NCBI GenBank assembly: GCA_027924585.1
Contig: BSBM01000870.1
Coordinates: 558,001-622,000 of the forward strand
DNA: 64,000 bases
Direction of reading: 5' to 3'
Source of the DNA: Larix kaempferi
Taxonomy: Eukaryota > Streptophyta > Pinopsida > Pinales > Pinaceae
The notes beneath the pieces are model-generated. The model did no database searches. It was given only the letters and a program-made list of their open reading frames with translations, and had not been told where the DNA came from. Numbering within the stretch: the first letter of the stretch is position 1; every line of letters starts with the position of its first letter. The position numbers were made by a program, and so were the translations under genes. Shown here piece by piece: positions 37,126 to 47,902 of this stretch.

Positions 37126-38041
37126 TTTCATGTCCCCTCATCGATGTTTAGTTGAAGCAATTCCTAGCCCAACCAATCCCTTGGGTTGAGGAGGAAATTT
37201 CATGCACTTGGGGTTAATTCCAAAGTTAAGGCATTAATTAGTTAGGAAGTTTAATTTTATTTTTATCCTAAGTTTGAAATGCACTTGGTAGAAGTAATTT
37301 TTATTAATTAGATATTTTTATTTTGGACTAAAGTGGATAATGCTCCACAAGCGTGCCTTAGAGGATAAGGTTGACGAAGAGGTAACTTGAAAGACAAGAA
37401 AAGATAAAGCAATCAAATCAAAGAAAGTAGGAAAATGAGAAGAAAGCATAATAAAGAAGCAAAGCTCAAGAAAAGCAGAATACAGCAAAAAAGCTGAATA
37501 AAGCAGAAAAGGAGGACAAAATTAGGACAAAGTAGAAAAGCAAGAAAAAGTAGGACAAAGCAAAAAAGCAAGGTAAGGCAGAAAAAGTAGGGAAAAAGTA
37601 GGACAATGCAAAAAAGCAGGATAAGGTAGAAAAGCAGGAAAAGGAAGGATATAAAAGAAAAAGCAGGATAAATCAAAAGAAAAATAAAAGGCAAAATCAA
37701 AATCAAAAGCAAAATCAAAAGCAAAAGCAGAAATCAAAGCAAAGCAAAAATCAAGACAAAAGCTAAAGCAGGAAGCAAAGCAAAGTAGAAAGCAAGGAAA
37801 AAGCTAAAGAATAAATCAAAGCAACCTTATCCACTCCATCAGGGAGCCTTAGCCCCAAATTACTTTCTCAAAAATTCACCTCAATCTATAATAGAAGGAT
37901 TACAAATCCATTTCACAGTGTTGATCATTTGTGATTTGAATTGAGAGTAATTTTCCCTCTTTGACCTGGGAGATGTGCCCCTAGTCCTAGATGGGATATG
38001 TGGCCCATGATTATACTGAAAGGATGATGATATCAAGTCTT
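37126..38041 (+). repeat. 5' LTR of B, first part
   Basis: It starts TTTCATGTCCCCTCA, where the partner LTR at 53123 has TGTCATGTCCCCTCA, so the terminal TG has become TT. It holds CCAACCAATCCCTTGGGTTG, a purine-rich tract (about 37385-37830), a TATA-like CTATAATAG at 37886 and the motif GGGAGATGTGCCCC at 37968. Copia I interrupts it at 38042. Confidence 0.88.
37385..37830 (+). repeat. purine-rich AAAGCAGGA tract in B LTR
   Basis: About 445 bp almost wholly A and G with scattered single C, built from irregular repeats such as AAAGCAGGAAAAG. Equivalent tracts are in the B 3' LTR (53395-53760), the C LTRs and, on the opposite strand, the D LTRs, always upstream of the TATA-like box. Antisense open frames over it (37413-37737 minus, Leu/Phe-rich) are artefacts of composition. 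Confidence 0.85.
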
Positions 38042-38541
38042 TGTTGAATATTGTAACTTCCAAGATATTATATTTGTACATTATTATTCCGGAGATGTTT
38101 CATCCCTCCGAGGTGACTCTATTATGTATCCGTAGATGTTTATTCCTCCGATGGTTTGTGATAACTAGGGTTATTAGACCCACCATGTGGGGGTCAGCCC
38201 TGAGTTTATATTTTAGGGGTTATTAGACTTCTCTAGGAGAGGTCGGCCCCATTAGGGATTTTGGTCAGTCGGGAACTAGTATAAATAGAGGAGGAGAGCT
38301 CCTCATTTGACACACTTCCACAACTCAGAAAGTGGCGCACTTGTGTCTGGGAGATCTGCATGTGAGGTAGAGAAGAATGACAAGTCTTGGAGCACATCTT
38401 GTATTTTGGTTGATCATCTTATCGAGGAAAGCTTTGCTAGGTTTTCTACCCCATGAGGGTTTCCCAGGGTAAATTCTGTGTCTATCATGTGATTATGTTT
38501 CTTTCAGTGATCTTGCTAGTTTATTTGGTTTAAAATTAACA
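38042..38541 (+). repeat. 5' LTR of copia I
   Basis: 500 bp, TGTTGAATATTG ... AATTAACA. TATA box TATAAATAG at 38280-38288. A block around 38160-38190 is shared with the LTR of copia A. Confidence 0.95.
38280..38288 (+). promoter_or_regulatory. TATA box of copia I 5' LTR
   Basis: TATAAATAG, kept at the same place in the 3' LTR (44639-44647) and in copia A. The inferred start of the transcript lies about 30 bases downstream. Confidence 0.6.
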
Positions 38542-38554
38542 TGGTATCAGAGCT
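38542..38554 (+). other. primer binding site of copia I
   Basis: TGGTATCAGAGCT, directly next to the LTR end; the standard plant copia site complementary to initiator tRNA-Met. Confidence 0.92.
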
Positions 38555-38860
38555 AGCCTGAATAGAACATCTTTCACAAGGTGAAATTATATTTCTCTCT
38601 CTCTCTCCCAAAATTAGGGTTTCTACAAAAGTTAGTATTTTTGGATTCTGGTTGCATGACTGAATAGCCCTTCTAAAGATCTATCTTTTGAGCCTTGGAT
38701 CGAGGTTTTTGGTTGGGTAGAACTCCGGGAAAGTCAAACCCTAGTTTTACCAAAAGTGTGATAAACCAGAAATTCTGTTGCAGATCCGGAAAAGTGAAAA
38801 GTTAAATTTTTCGGGTAAGTACTACTCTATCTCTTATCTCTTGGACTCCCCCAAGAGAAG

Positions 38861-41800
38861 ATGGATCCAAACACTAATCTTGAAGATAAGCTAGAAGGTA
38901 TAGAGAATTTTCGGGCATAGAAATACAGAATTGGTCTCATTCTTGAAGAAAATGATCTTGCTCATTATATCAAGGATGAAGTTGCAGAACCTGAAGGAGA
39001 TGAAGCCAAAGAGAAGCATAGGAAGGATTTGATTAGGGAAAAGAGAATCATAGCTGATTCTATTAAAGACCACTTGATTCCCTAAGTGGCTTCCAAGAAG
39101 ACTCCAAAGGAAATGTATGATGCCCTAGGAAGAATGTATGAAGGAAAGAACATCAATAGGAAGATGAACCTAAGAACTCAGTTAAAGAGTACCAAAATGC
39201 ACAAAGGAGAATCCATTCAAGACTACTTCTCAAGGGTCTCCCAAATCAAGGAGCAAGTAGATTCCATTGGTGATACTCTTGATGAAGATGAACTTGTGAT
39301 GACAGCTCTAAATGGTATCACTAGACCTTGGGAGTCATTCATACAAACTATGTGTGCCAGAAAAGAAAGTATGAAGTTTTATGTAGTTTGGGAGGATTGT
39401 GCACAAGAAGAGGCCAGGGTTGCAAACCAAGAAGCCTTACTCAAAGAAGATGACCAAGCCTTGGCCACCCACACCAAGAGAAGAAGGAATCAATCCTACT
39501 CCAAAAGGGATAGTCACAAGGAGTCTCATTCTCCACATAGATTTCAAAAGAAAAGAGCAACTAATCAAAGAAGAGATTACTCCTCTTTCCAATATTTTTC
39601 TTGTCACAAAATAGGACACCTTGCTAGAGATTTCCCTCTACAGAAGAAAAAGGGTTCTCATTACAAAAGACATCAAGCACATCTTGCAGAAGATGATAGT
39701 GAAGAAGAAGTAGAAGAGGAAGAAAGGCCTCACAATAAAAGACCTAGAAGTGAAGAAGAAGAAGAAGAAAGGACCTTCTTCAAAAGAAGATCTAGGATAA
39801 ATGAAGAAGAAGATGCGGAAGAATATGTTGTTTTCTCCGCACTCTCTAGATCTATAACTCCTGGAGAAGATACATGGCTTATTGATAGTGGTGCTTCAAA
39901 GCACATGACAGGTCAAAAAAAGACTCTCTCAAGACTTGAAGAAAAGACCTCTCCACAAAAGATATCTCTAGGAGATGACTTTCAATATCCCATCAAGGGA
40001 ATTGGTGAAGCAAGCTACAAGCTTGATTCTGGTACCTCCATGAAAATGAAAGAAATATTGTATGTACCAGGATTGAAGAAGAACTTGTTATCCATCTCAG
40101 CATTGGATAAGAAAGGCTATAGGGTTGCATTCATTGATGGACAAGTATTAATGTGGTCCAAAGGAAAATCTATCAAGGATGCAATTATCATTGGTGAAGA
40201 AGAAGGAGGTTTGTACAAGCTTAAGGGCCTTCCAGAAGCAGCTCTTGTTCATGAAACCATTAGCCCAAATGAACTATGGCATAGGAGACTTGCTCACATT
40301 AACTACAAGGCACTACCTTATGTAAGCAAGGTAGTTATAGGTTTTCCAGACTTAAAGATTGATCATGATGGCACATGCAAAGGATGTGCAAAAGGGAAGA
40401 ATATCAAGAACCCATTTCCTAGGAGTGAAACAAAGACTAAAAGTACCTTGGAGTTAATACACTCTGATGTATGTGGACCAATGCCCTCCACATCTTTGGG
40501 TGGATATGAATACTATGTCACATTCATTGATGACTATTCGAGGAAAACTTGGATATTCTTTCTAAAAGGTAAGAATGAAGTCTTTGGAAAATTCAAAGAG
40601 TTCAAGGCCTTAATAGAAAATCTCTCAGAAAAGAAAATCAACATTCTAAGAACAGATAATGGCGGAGAATATACTTCAAAGAAATTTGAATACTTTTGTA
40701 GAGAAGCTGGAATCAAGAGGGAACTAACCACTCCCTACAATCCCCAACAAAATGGGGTTGCTGAAAGAAAGAATAGAACTATCATGGAATCTGTAAAGAC
40801 TATGATACATGATCAAGATCTTCCCATGTATCTATGGGCTGAAGCAGCCAGGACAACTGTCTATGTACAAAATAGACTTTCTCATAGTGCTCTTGAATTT
40901 AAGACTCCAGAAGAAGTGTTCACAAGAAAGAAGCCTGAGGTAAGTCATCTCAAAATATTTGGATGTCCTGTGTATATTCACATTCCAAAAGAAAAGATAA
41001 CCAAGTTGGATCCCTCTGGTAAGAAAGGAATATTTGTTGGATATTGTGAAACATCCAAAGCTTTTAGAATTTACATACCTGGTTTTCATCATATGGATAT
41101 AAGTAGAGATGTAACATTTGATGAAGAAGCAGCTATCAAGAAATCTAGGAAGTGCCAACTTGAAGAAATCTATGAAGAAGATTCAGCTCCTAGAGTTACA
41201 GAAGCTGTACCCATCCCTGAAGATGATACACTAGAAGACCATGACATGATAGAACCTCAAGAACCCCCCATTACAAATCTATCTAGAAAAAGAAGACCAG
41301 CATGGGCTAGAGACATTATTCAAGGAGCTGAAAAATATGGAGCTCCTGAAGGTTCCACTAGAGAAAGGAAGAAACCCAAGTTAGTATCCAACTATGTGGC
41401 CTTAATGTGTGTCTTTTGGATCATCAACCCACCAACTATGAGGAGACAGCTCAGAAGAAAGAGTGGGTAGAAGCTATGACAGAAAAGTACCAGTCAATAA
41501 TGAAAAATGATGTTTGGGATATAGTTCCCAAACCAAAGGATAAAAGTGTGGTTTCTTCCAAATGGATATTCAAGATAAAACATGCTGCAGATGGTAGCAT
41601 TGAAAAATATAAGGCAAGATTTGTAGCCAGAGGTTTCTCTCAAAAGGAGGGAATAGACTATGAAGAAACATTTGCACCAGTTGCTAGGTACACATCAATT
41701 AGAACTATCATGGCACTTGCATCTATGATGAAGTGAAAATTACACCAGATGGATGTTAAAACAGACTTCCTAAATGGTGTCATTGAAGAAGAAGTATACA

Positions 41801-42967
41801 TAGAACAACCACAAGGATTTGAGGTTAAAGATGGAAGAACACATGTATGCAAGCTGAAAAAGGCTTTGCATGGATTGAAGCAAGCTCCCAGAGCTTGGTA
41901 CGGAAGGATTGATAGTTTCTTAACAAGCATGGGCTTTACCAAGAGTAAAGTTGATCCAAATCTTTATCTCAAGGTTATGGATGATGAACCTGTTATATTA
42001 CTATTGTATGTAGATGATCTATTTCTAATAGGAAATGAGAACCAAATTATCGAATGTAAGAAGAAGCTTTCTTCAGAATTTGAAATGAAGGATCTAGGAT
42101 TAATGCACTACTTCTTAGGTCTAGAAGTATAGAAAGAACCAAAAGGAATCTTTTTAAATCAAGGTAAGTATGCTGTGGGGATTTTGAAAAGATTTGATAT
42201 GTTGGAGTGTAAGGCCATGGCTACTCCCATGGACTCCAACTTGAAGTTATTAGTTGATGACTCATCAAAATTAGTGGATGTAACTTTATATAGACAAATC
42301 ATTGGGTCATTGATGTTTAACAAATACCAGACCATATATATGCTTTGCTGTAAATACCTTGAGTCAATATCTAGTAGAACCAAGGAAGGTTCACCTAATA
42401 GCTAAAAAGCATGTAATGAGGTATCTAAAAGGTACATTAGATTTTGGTCTTTACTACCTTGGAAATCATGAACTCAGATTACATGGTTACTCAGATTTCG
42501 ATTGGGCAGGAAGTGTTTTAGACAAGAAGAGTACATCAGGTGGATGTTATGGACTTGGATTTGCCATGATCTCTTGGTTCAGCAAGAAACAATCTAGTGT
42601 GGCTCTCAGTACTGCTGAAGCAGAATATATAGTTTCCTGCTCTGCTAGCTATGAAGAAGTATGGCTTCGGAAACTACTATCTGGAGTATTTGACTTAGAA
42701 TTGGATCCCACTGTGATTATGTGTGACAATCAAAGTTATATCAAGATGACAGAAAATCGTGTATTTCACGATAAGTCAAAACACATAGAGATCCGATACT
42801 TTTATATATGAGATATGGTGCAGAGAGGAGCTATTAAGCTCAAGTATGTGAGCACTGAGGATCAAATTGCTGATATTTTGACCAAACCTCTATCTCGAGT
42901 GAAATTTGAATACTTCCGAGACAAAGTTGGTGTGGTTCAAAAGGACCCTCCTCGAAAGGGGGAGTAG
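38861..42967 (+). pseudogene. copia gag-pol polyprotein (element I), defective
   Basis: It starts at the ATG 38861 (MDPNTNLEDKLEG). Domains in order: gag to about 39480; a degraded zinc knuckle near 39595-39640 (the Cys expected at its start and end are replaced, e.g. DFPL for a CP-type end); an acidic linker; protease with WLIDSGASKHMTG at about 39876-39914; integrase zinc region (HRRLAHINY, CKGCAKGKN) 40270-40420; core with HSDVCGP, RTDNGGEY and QQNGVAERKN at 40460-40780; RT 41500-42130 with intact YVDD near 42010; RNase H 42360-42830 (STAEAEYI, DKSKHIEIRY); end at 42967. Lesions: stops near 38920, 39083, 41737, 42130 and 42812, and frame changes near 41430 and 42340. One open stretch covers 39086-41470. 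Confidence 0.95.
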
Positions 42968-43117
42968 TGTAGTCACTGATGATGAGATTTCCTCATCGAC
43001 AGCAAGGTCGATGATGTGGATACCTGTTTACTACATTTAGATACTTAGATCACTTAGACTTAGGATTCTTATACTTAGAATACTTATTTTCTCTTACTTA
43101 CTTTTACTTTACATGAT

Positions 43118-43323
43118 TTATTGATGTATTGATGAGGATACATGTTTTATTGATGTATTGATGAGGATACATGTCTTGTTGATGTATCGGTGAGGATACA
43201 TGTCTTATTGATGTATCGGTGAGGATACATGTTTTATTGATGTATTTGTGAGGATACATGTTTTATTGATGTATTGATGAGGATACATGTTTTATTGATG
43301 TATTGATGAGAATACATGTTTTG
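43118..43323 (+). repeat. 29-bp minisatellite in copia I 3' region
   Basis: About seven copies of a 29-bp unit, TTGATGTATTGATGAGG followed by ATACATGTTTTA, with small variants (TCGGTG for TTGATG). Confidence 0.92.
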
Positions 43324-43435
43324 ATGATATCTATATTGATAAGGATACAGGTGGGGATTGTATCATCCCTAGACTTCGGTCCCTTGAATTGATCCGTAGA
43401 CGTATGGTCTCTGACAATGAAGTCCTTAGTGGATT

Positions 43436-43705
43436 GATGGGGATTGCATCATCCTGGAACCACTGGTTCAAAATGTACGTGATGGGGATTGCATCATCCC
43501 GGAACCACTAGTTCAAAATGTACGTGATGGGGATTGCATCATCCCGAAACCACTAGTTCAAAATGTACATGATGGGGATTGCATGATCCCGAAACCACTA
43601 GTTCAAAATGTATGTGATGGGGATTGCATCGACCCAGAACCACTAGTTCAAAATGTACATGATGGGGATTGTATCATCCCGAACTTTGGTCCCTGAATTG
43701 GTCCA
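43436..43705 (+). repeat. 45-bp minisatellite in copia I 3' region
   Basis: Units start at 43436, 43481, 43526, 43571, 43616 and 43661 (the last diverging). Each has GATGGGGATTGCATCATCCC, then GAACCACTAGTTCAAAATGT. Sequence before the array (43351) resembles that at its end (43661), so the array may sit inside a larger duplication. Confidence 0.93.
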
Positions 43706-43797
43706 TAGACATATGTCTCCGAGAAAGTGGTCCTTAGATTTTGTCTAAGTTGACGAGTGGACTGTATCGTCCCTAGACATGTTATGGTGTCTTAAAT

Positions 43798-43953
43798 GAT
43801 GATGTGTATACTTGTATTGGTATGGATACTTGTATTGATGATGTGTATACTTGTATTGGTATGGATACTTGTACTGATGATGTGTATAGTTGTATTGGTA
43901 TGGATACTTGTATTGATGATGTGTATACTTGTATTGGTGTGGATACTTGTATT
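43798..43953 (+). repeat. 39-bp minisatellite in copia I 3' region
   Basis: Four units at 43798, 43837, 43876 and 43915, each GATGATGTGTATACTTGTAT followed by TGGTATGGATACTTGTATT. The unit is 13 codons long, so it stays open in several frames; I do not call a protein. Confidence 0.93.
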
Positions 43954-44250
43954 GATGATGATGCTAATGATCGTGTGATGACGATGCTGATGATTGTGTA
44001 ATGATGATGCTGATGACCGTGAGATGATGATGTTGATGATCATGTGATGACGATGATGATGACGATGCTAAAGATCATGTGATGACGATGCTGATGATCG
44101 TGTGATGACGATGTTGATGATCGTGTGATGACAATGATGATGATTGTGTGATGACGATGCTGATGATCGTATGATGACGATGCTAAAGATTGTGTGATGA
44201 CGATGCTGATGATCGTGTGATGATGATGCCGATGATCGTATGACAACGAT
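43954..44250 (+). repeat. 23-bp minisatellite in copia I 3' region
   Basis: About a dozen units of GTGTGATGACGATGCTGATG plus ATC, with variants. Three units make 69 bases or 23 codons, which explains the long open His/Ser-rich frames on the opposite strand; these are not genes. Confidence 0.9.
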
Positions 44251-44399
44251 GATGTTGATGTTCCAGTAATTGGTCAAGTTACTGAAGATGATGTATTAAA
44301 GAAAGCTTCCGATGATATACAGATGTATCATGTGTGATGTAGTCAATGACTCCTTGCTCCTGCAGATGTTGTTATAATATCCTTCTCATTAAGGGGGAG

Positions 44400-44900
44400 T
44401 GTTGAATATTGTAACTTCTAAGAATATTATATTTGTACATTATTATTCCGGAGATGTTTCATCCCTCCGAGGTGACTCTATTATGTATCCGGAGATGTTT
44501 ATTCCTTCGATGGTTTGTGGTAACTAGGGTTATTAGACCCACCATATCGGGGTTGGTCTTGAGTTTATATTTTAGGGGTTATTAGACTTCTCTAGGAGAG
44601 GTTGGTCCCATTAGGGATTTTGGTCATTCGGGAACTAGTATAAATAGAGGAGGAGAGCTCCTCATTTGACACACTTACACAACTCAAAAAGTGGCGCACT
44701 TGTGTCTGGGAGATATGCATGTGAGGTATAGAAGAAGGACAAGTCTTGGAGGACATCTTGTATTTGGGTTGATCATCTTATTGAGGAAATCTTTGCTGGG
44801 TTTTCTACCCCATGAGGGTTTCCCATGGTAAATTCTGTGTATATCTTGTGATTATGTTTCTTTCAGTGATCTTGCTAGTTTATCTGGTTTAAACTTAATA
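44400..44900 (+). repeat. 3' LTR of copia I
   Basis: 501 bp, preceded by the polypurine tract AAGGGGGAG (44391-44399). It starts TGTTGAATATTG and ends TTAATA, where the 5' LTR ends TTAACA. Confidence 0.95.
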
Positions 44901-44905
44901 GTATT

Positions 44906-46209
44906 GATAACTGATTCTATTTCATATACTCAAGCATTTCTACATGCAATATCAGCTATCATTGAAGAATGCAAGCCATTCAAAAGTGTTTCCTAGAATC
45001 AATCCAATCAAAGATAGATCTCGAGTAAGTTTTGATAAGAGGAGTACATACAGTTGCTTGAGTGCACTCCAAGGAGAGTTATATGAGCTCAGTGCACCTT
45101 TCATGAACATACATATTCTCAATATCCATCATCATAGAAGATCCAGTGATTAAACTCCTTGTTCTTACTCTTCTGTACAATATTCTCCTTCAATCAATGT
45201 AATAATCCAATATTGGTGGCTTCCTATGAAGTTCGAGCCATGAGATTTATGTTTATTGATTATCCAACTCAGTGAATGTTTGTTGCTACTGTTAATTTAA
45301 TTTATGATCCAAATCAATTATTACATAATGATTTTTAGAACCTTAGAGGTTGATTATGCTCATATTTAGCAAGACTAGCTCTTTGTGCATCTATTACTTG
45401 ACTAGTTTTCAAGAAATTGAATTATATAGAGTTATATGAAACCATTCCACTTATGAAAGATTATTTATATTTTAATTTTCTTTAAGAATACATCCCAAGT
45501 CCAAAATCATATGTTCATGACCCTTGATGACTTCTTGTATTCCTATTTCTTAATACTAACTCATTGAGCTCTTTTAATTCACTAGTTTCACAATAGTTTT
45601 AATTAAGAGATATTTTGTAGTGAAATTTCAGTTTTATTAGTCATATTATATTATTGATACCTTGATGAAGACACTCCAATGATCTCCTTGAGAATTTGTA
45701 TCCCTCTCAGCCTATTTAGAAGATCTTGGAAACAATCTAGTTGAGTAGTCCATCCTAGCTCTTTTTCTCTCCTTGACTCCAAACAACACCAAAAACTAAC
45801 AAAACCTATGTAAAAATTGTCCAGTAATATATTAGGGGGTTATTACCTTTTATGCACCTCTGTTTTATGTCTAGTGTAAGCGAAAGATTTTAATAGCCAT
45901 ATGTTGGTGTGCCCAAGCAACCTTGGAGAACACTTCAGCCTAACTATTGTTCGAAACATAAATGGCCCTAGTACATTGTGCTTAGAAATCAAAATATGGA
46001 CTTGATGTTGTTTTCTTTGATGATGAAAATTCCCAGTACATTTGGTATATTCAAAAGTGTCCATTAGTAAAGCTCTGGGTGGGTTAATCAATGACCAGTT
46101 CTAGTTCCTTCTTCACTAGTTTTCAGAACTAGTTACTACTTGGAAAATTTATGATTTGAAGTTTGAATTTTGAGATAATGTCATCTGATATCAGATCAAG
46201 GATATTATA
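44906..46209 (+). repeat. 5' LTR of B, second part
   Basis: Resumes after copia I and matches about 53960-55264 of the B 3' LTR closely (for example TTTCCTAG.ATCAATCCAATC and TAAATGGCCCTAGTACATTG). It ends GGATATTATA one base before the primer site. No genes. Confidence 0.88.
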
Positions 46210-46210
46210 G

Positions 46211-46223
46211 TGGTATTAGAGCA
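46211..46223 (+). other. primer binding site of B
   Basis: TGGTATTAGAGCA, Met-type with one change, one base after the LTR end, as in elements C and D. Confidence 0.8.
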
Positions 46224-46274
46224 CTTTCCTCTACTCCTATGGAAAGAATACTCTCAATTCAATGAATTTGCATC

Positions 46275-47902
46275 CATGTCCATGATCAGTGAAGACGATT
46301 CTTACTCCGATGATGATTTTTATGAGCAGTATGATGATGAATATGATGAGAAATATGAAGAGTACTATAGACAGTATGAGGAATAAAATGTCCAAGATGT
46401 AACTTATACAAGTATATCCCATCAGATAATATTTGGAAGGAGAAATTATGGTTATTCTTATAGCCATATGTATGGGAAGTTGCATGTTCCATAGTCAAAG
46501 ATCAACCTACTTGTGAAAAGATCAGAAAAATATGAAGCTTCGTTGGATGCATGTGATTCATACTTGATGATTACTTTTGAATCTACTTCAAAAAGAGTCT
46601 GTCTAAAGAAGCATCTACTGATGGATGTTATGAAGATGTACCTACTGATGGGTGCCTAAGTTTTGAGGAGACATCTATTGATGGATGTCCATTCCCCTGT
46701 GTTGGTGACATAGATATACCACTTGAGAAGGATACTGCAAGTAAAAAAACCACTGAATCTGAAGAAGATGAAATCCTTGTATTCAAGTAAGAGATCGAAG
46801 TATCAAAATCACTTTCACCATAAGAGATTCATGTTTTTAATCCACTAATTGATGATGGGGAGGTTTTCTCTCAACCTTCTCCTTTTGAGAGACCACTCAA
46901 GATGAGTGAAAGAAAGATCAAGGAGGCCTTACACATACTCCATGACACACATGATTCAATGCCACAGTCTTGTTGGAGAGCTCCTTCATTGGAAGTTTCA
47001 TCTTTCATTGAAGCCATGGAGAAGATCCAGAAAGAAATGACTACTATCCAAGGTAAATTCACATATGCTTTCTGACAGATATTATTTGTATGATATTGTT
47101 CACATGTTGCAGGGAGTATCCTTGAAGGGCGATGAGAATATTTGTAATATCAATGATGAGTTAGGGGATACCCAATATTATTTGAGAAGCACTCAAAGTT
47201 CCCTCCAATAATCCAAGATATAGATAGTGCAAATTCACCAAAAGTTGCAATGATAACTTGTCTGAATCAACCACTCTGTTATGGTTGGTTGTACTCAGAT
47301 TTCAAGGAGGAACTTCATGAGATGGTGGTTCATGAGGTGAAGGATGAAATCCATGTGCTTGAGAAGTTTTGGTATGCAGATGGTGAGTTCCAATCACATA
47401 CTCTCTACCAGAGCGAAAATGAGCTTCTTCATGGAGCGAATCATTCCTCCATTAAGAATTCATAAGAGCTCTTGTTCAATGGACCAACCTTTGATGGAGT
47501 TGATGCATCCATTAGATTGATGGATGAGGGTTTCAGTAAGGATATTTTTTTCCACGATACTACCCCTATGAAGAATTCACATGATGAAAATTTCACACTT
47601 TCTGATCATATGGGTGAGTTGGTTCATTCTCCTACATCCTACACTTCCACATTTTGCAGCATTCATCCTAATGAAGTATGGGTCAAAGGTTTCTTTTTGA
47701 TGGTGCCACATGAGGAGTATGAAACTCCTATCCCTCCTTTTGATGATGAAATAACTAGAGAACCTTCTTATTCACATTTGAAGTAGCAACCTTTTTTACC
47801 TTATGATGATCCACATCTTGATGAATACACATATGGTACAATTCCCTTGAAGGCTCATTGTTCCCTTTGTTCGTTTCTTGATGGGAGAGTCCCTTCATAC
47901 AT
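46275..47902 (+). pseudogene. unrecognised B-family protein, part 1
   Basis: The frame opens at 46275 with MSMISEDDSYSDDDF and an acidic, Tyr-rich run (YDDEYDEKYEEYYRQYEE) that matches D, then a stop at 46384. Further D-like blocks follow in changing frames: FGRRNYGYSYSHM near 46433; a helix-rich block with DTHDSMPQSCWRAP near 46950-46990; INDELGDTQYYLRSTQSSLQ near 47140-47205, matching D's INDEL...STQSALQESK; 47250-47465; and VWVKGFFLMVPHEE near 47680, matching D's QWVKKFFWFV. The coding is cut at 47903 by the solo LTR, 5 bp after TACAT. Many stops. No known domain. The three-way similarity to C and D is the main evidence that it was once coding. Confidence 0.72.

Larger units (their letters stand above)
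38042..44900 (+). mobile_element. Ty1/copia element I, full length but defective
   Basis: 6859 bp in the 5' LTR of B. LTRs 38042-38541 and 44400-44900, primer site 38542, polypurine tract AAGGGGGAG 44391-44399, and TSDs GTCTT (38037-38041) and GTATT (44901-44905), differing at one base. By eye the LTRs show roughly 30 differences in 500 bp, so the insertion is not recent. The polyprotein has several lesions. The 1.4 kb between pol and the 3' LTR holds four separate minisatellites. The proteins resemble the Tork-type copia elements; I do not insist on the lineage. Confidence 0.93.

Noticed and set aside
37413-37737. Open frames on the minus strand giving very hydrophobic Leu/Phe-rich proteins
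   Set aside because: They are antisense to the purine-rich LTR tract; any pyrimidine-rich strand reads as Leu, Phe and Ser codons. The same occurs at 53304-53697 and 60853-61074.
39086-41470. 794-codon frame as a functional gene
   Set aside because: It is the middle of a copia polyprotein with in-frame stops upstream and frame changes downstream; annotated as part of the pseudogene 38861-42967.
43118-43705. Regularly spaced direct repeats resembling a CRISPR array
   Set aside because: Units are contiguous with no unique spacers, inside a plant retrotransposon.
43796-44277. Repetitive open frames (Met/Val/Ile-rich sense, His/Ser-rich antisense)
   Set aside because: Produced by 39-bp and 23-bp minisatellites whose units, or multiples of them, are divisible by three.
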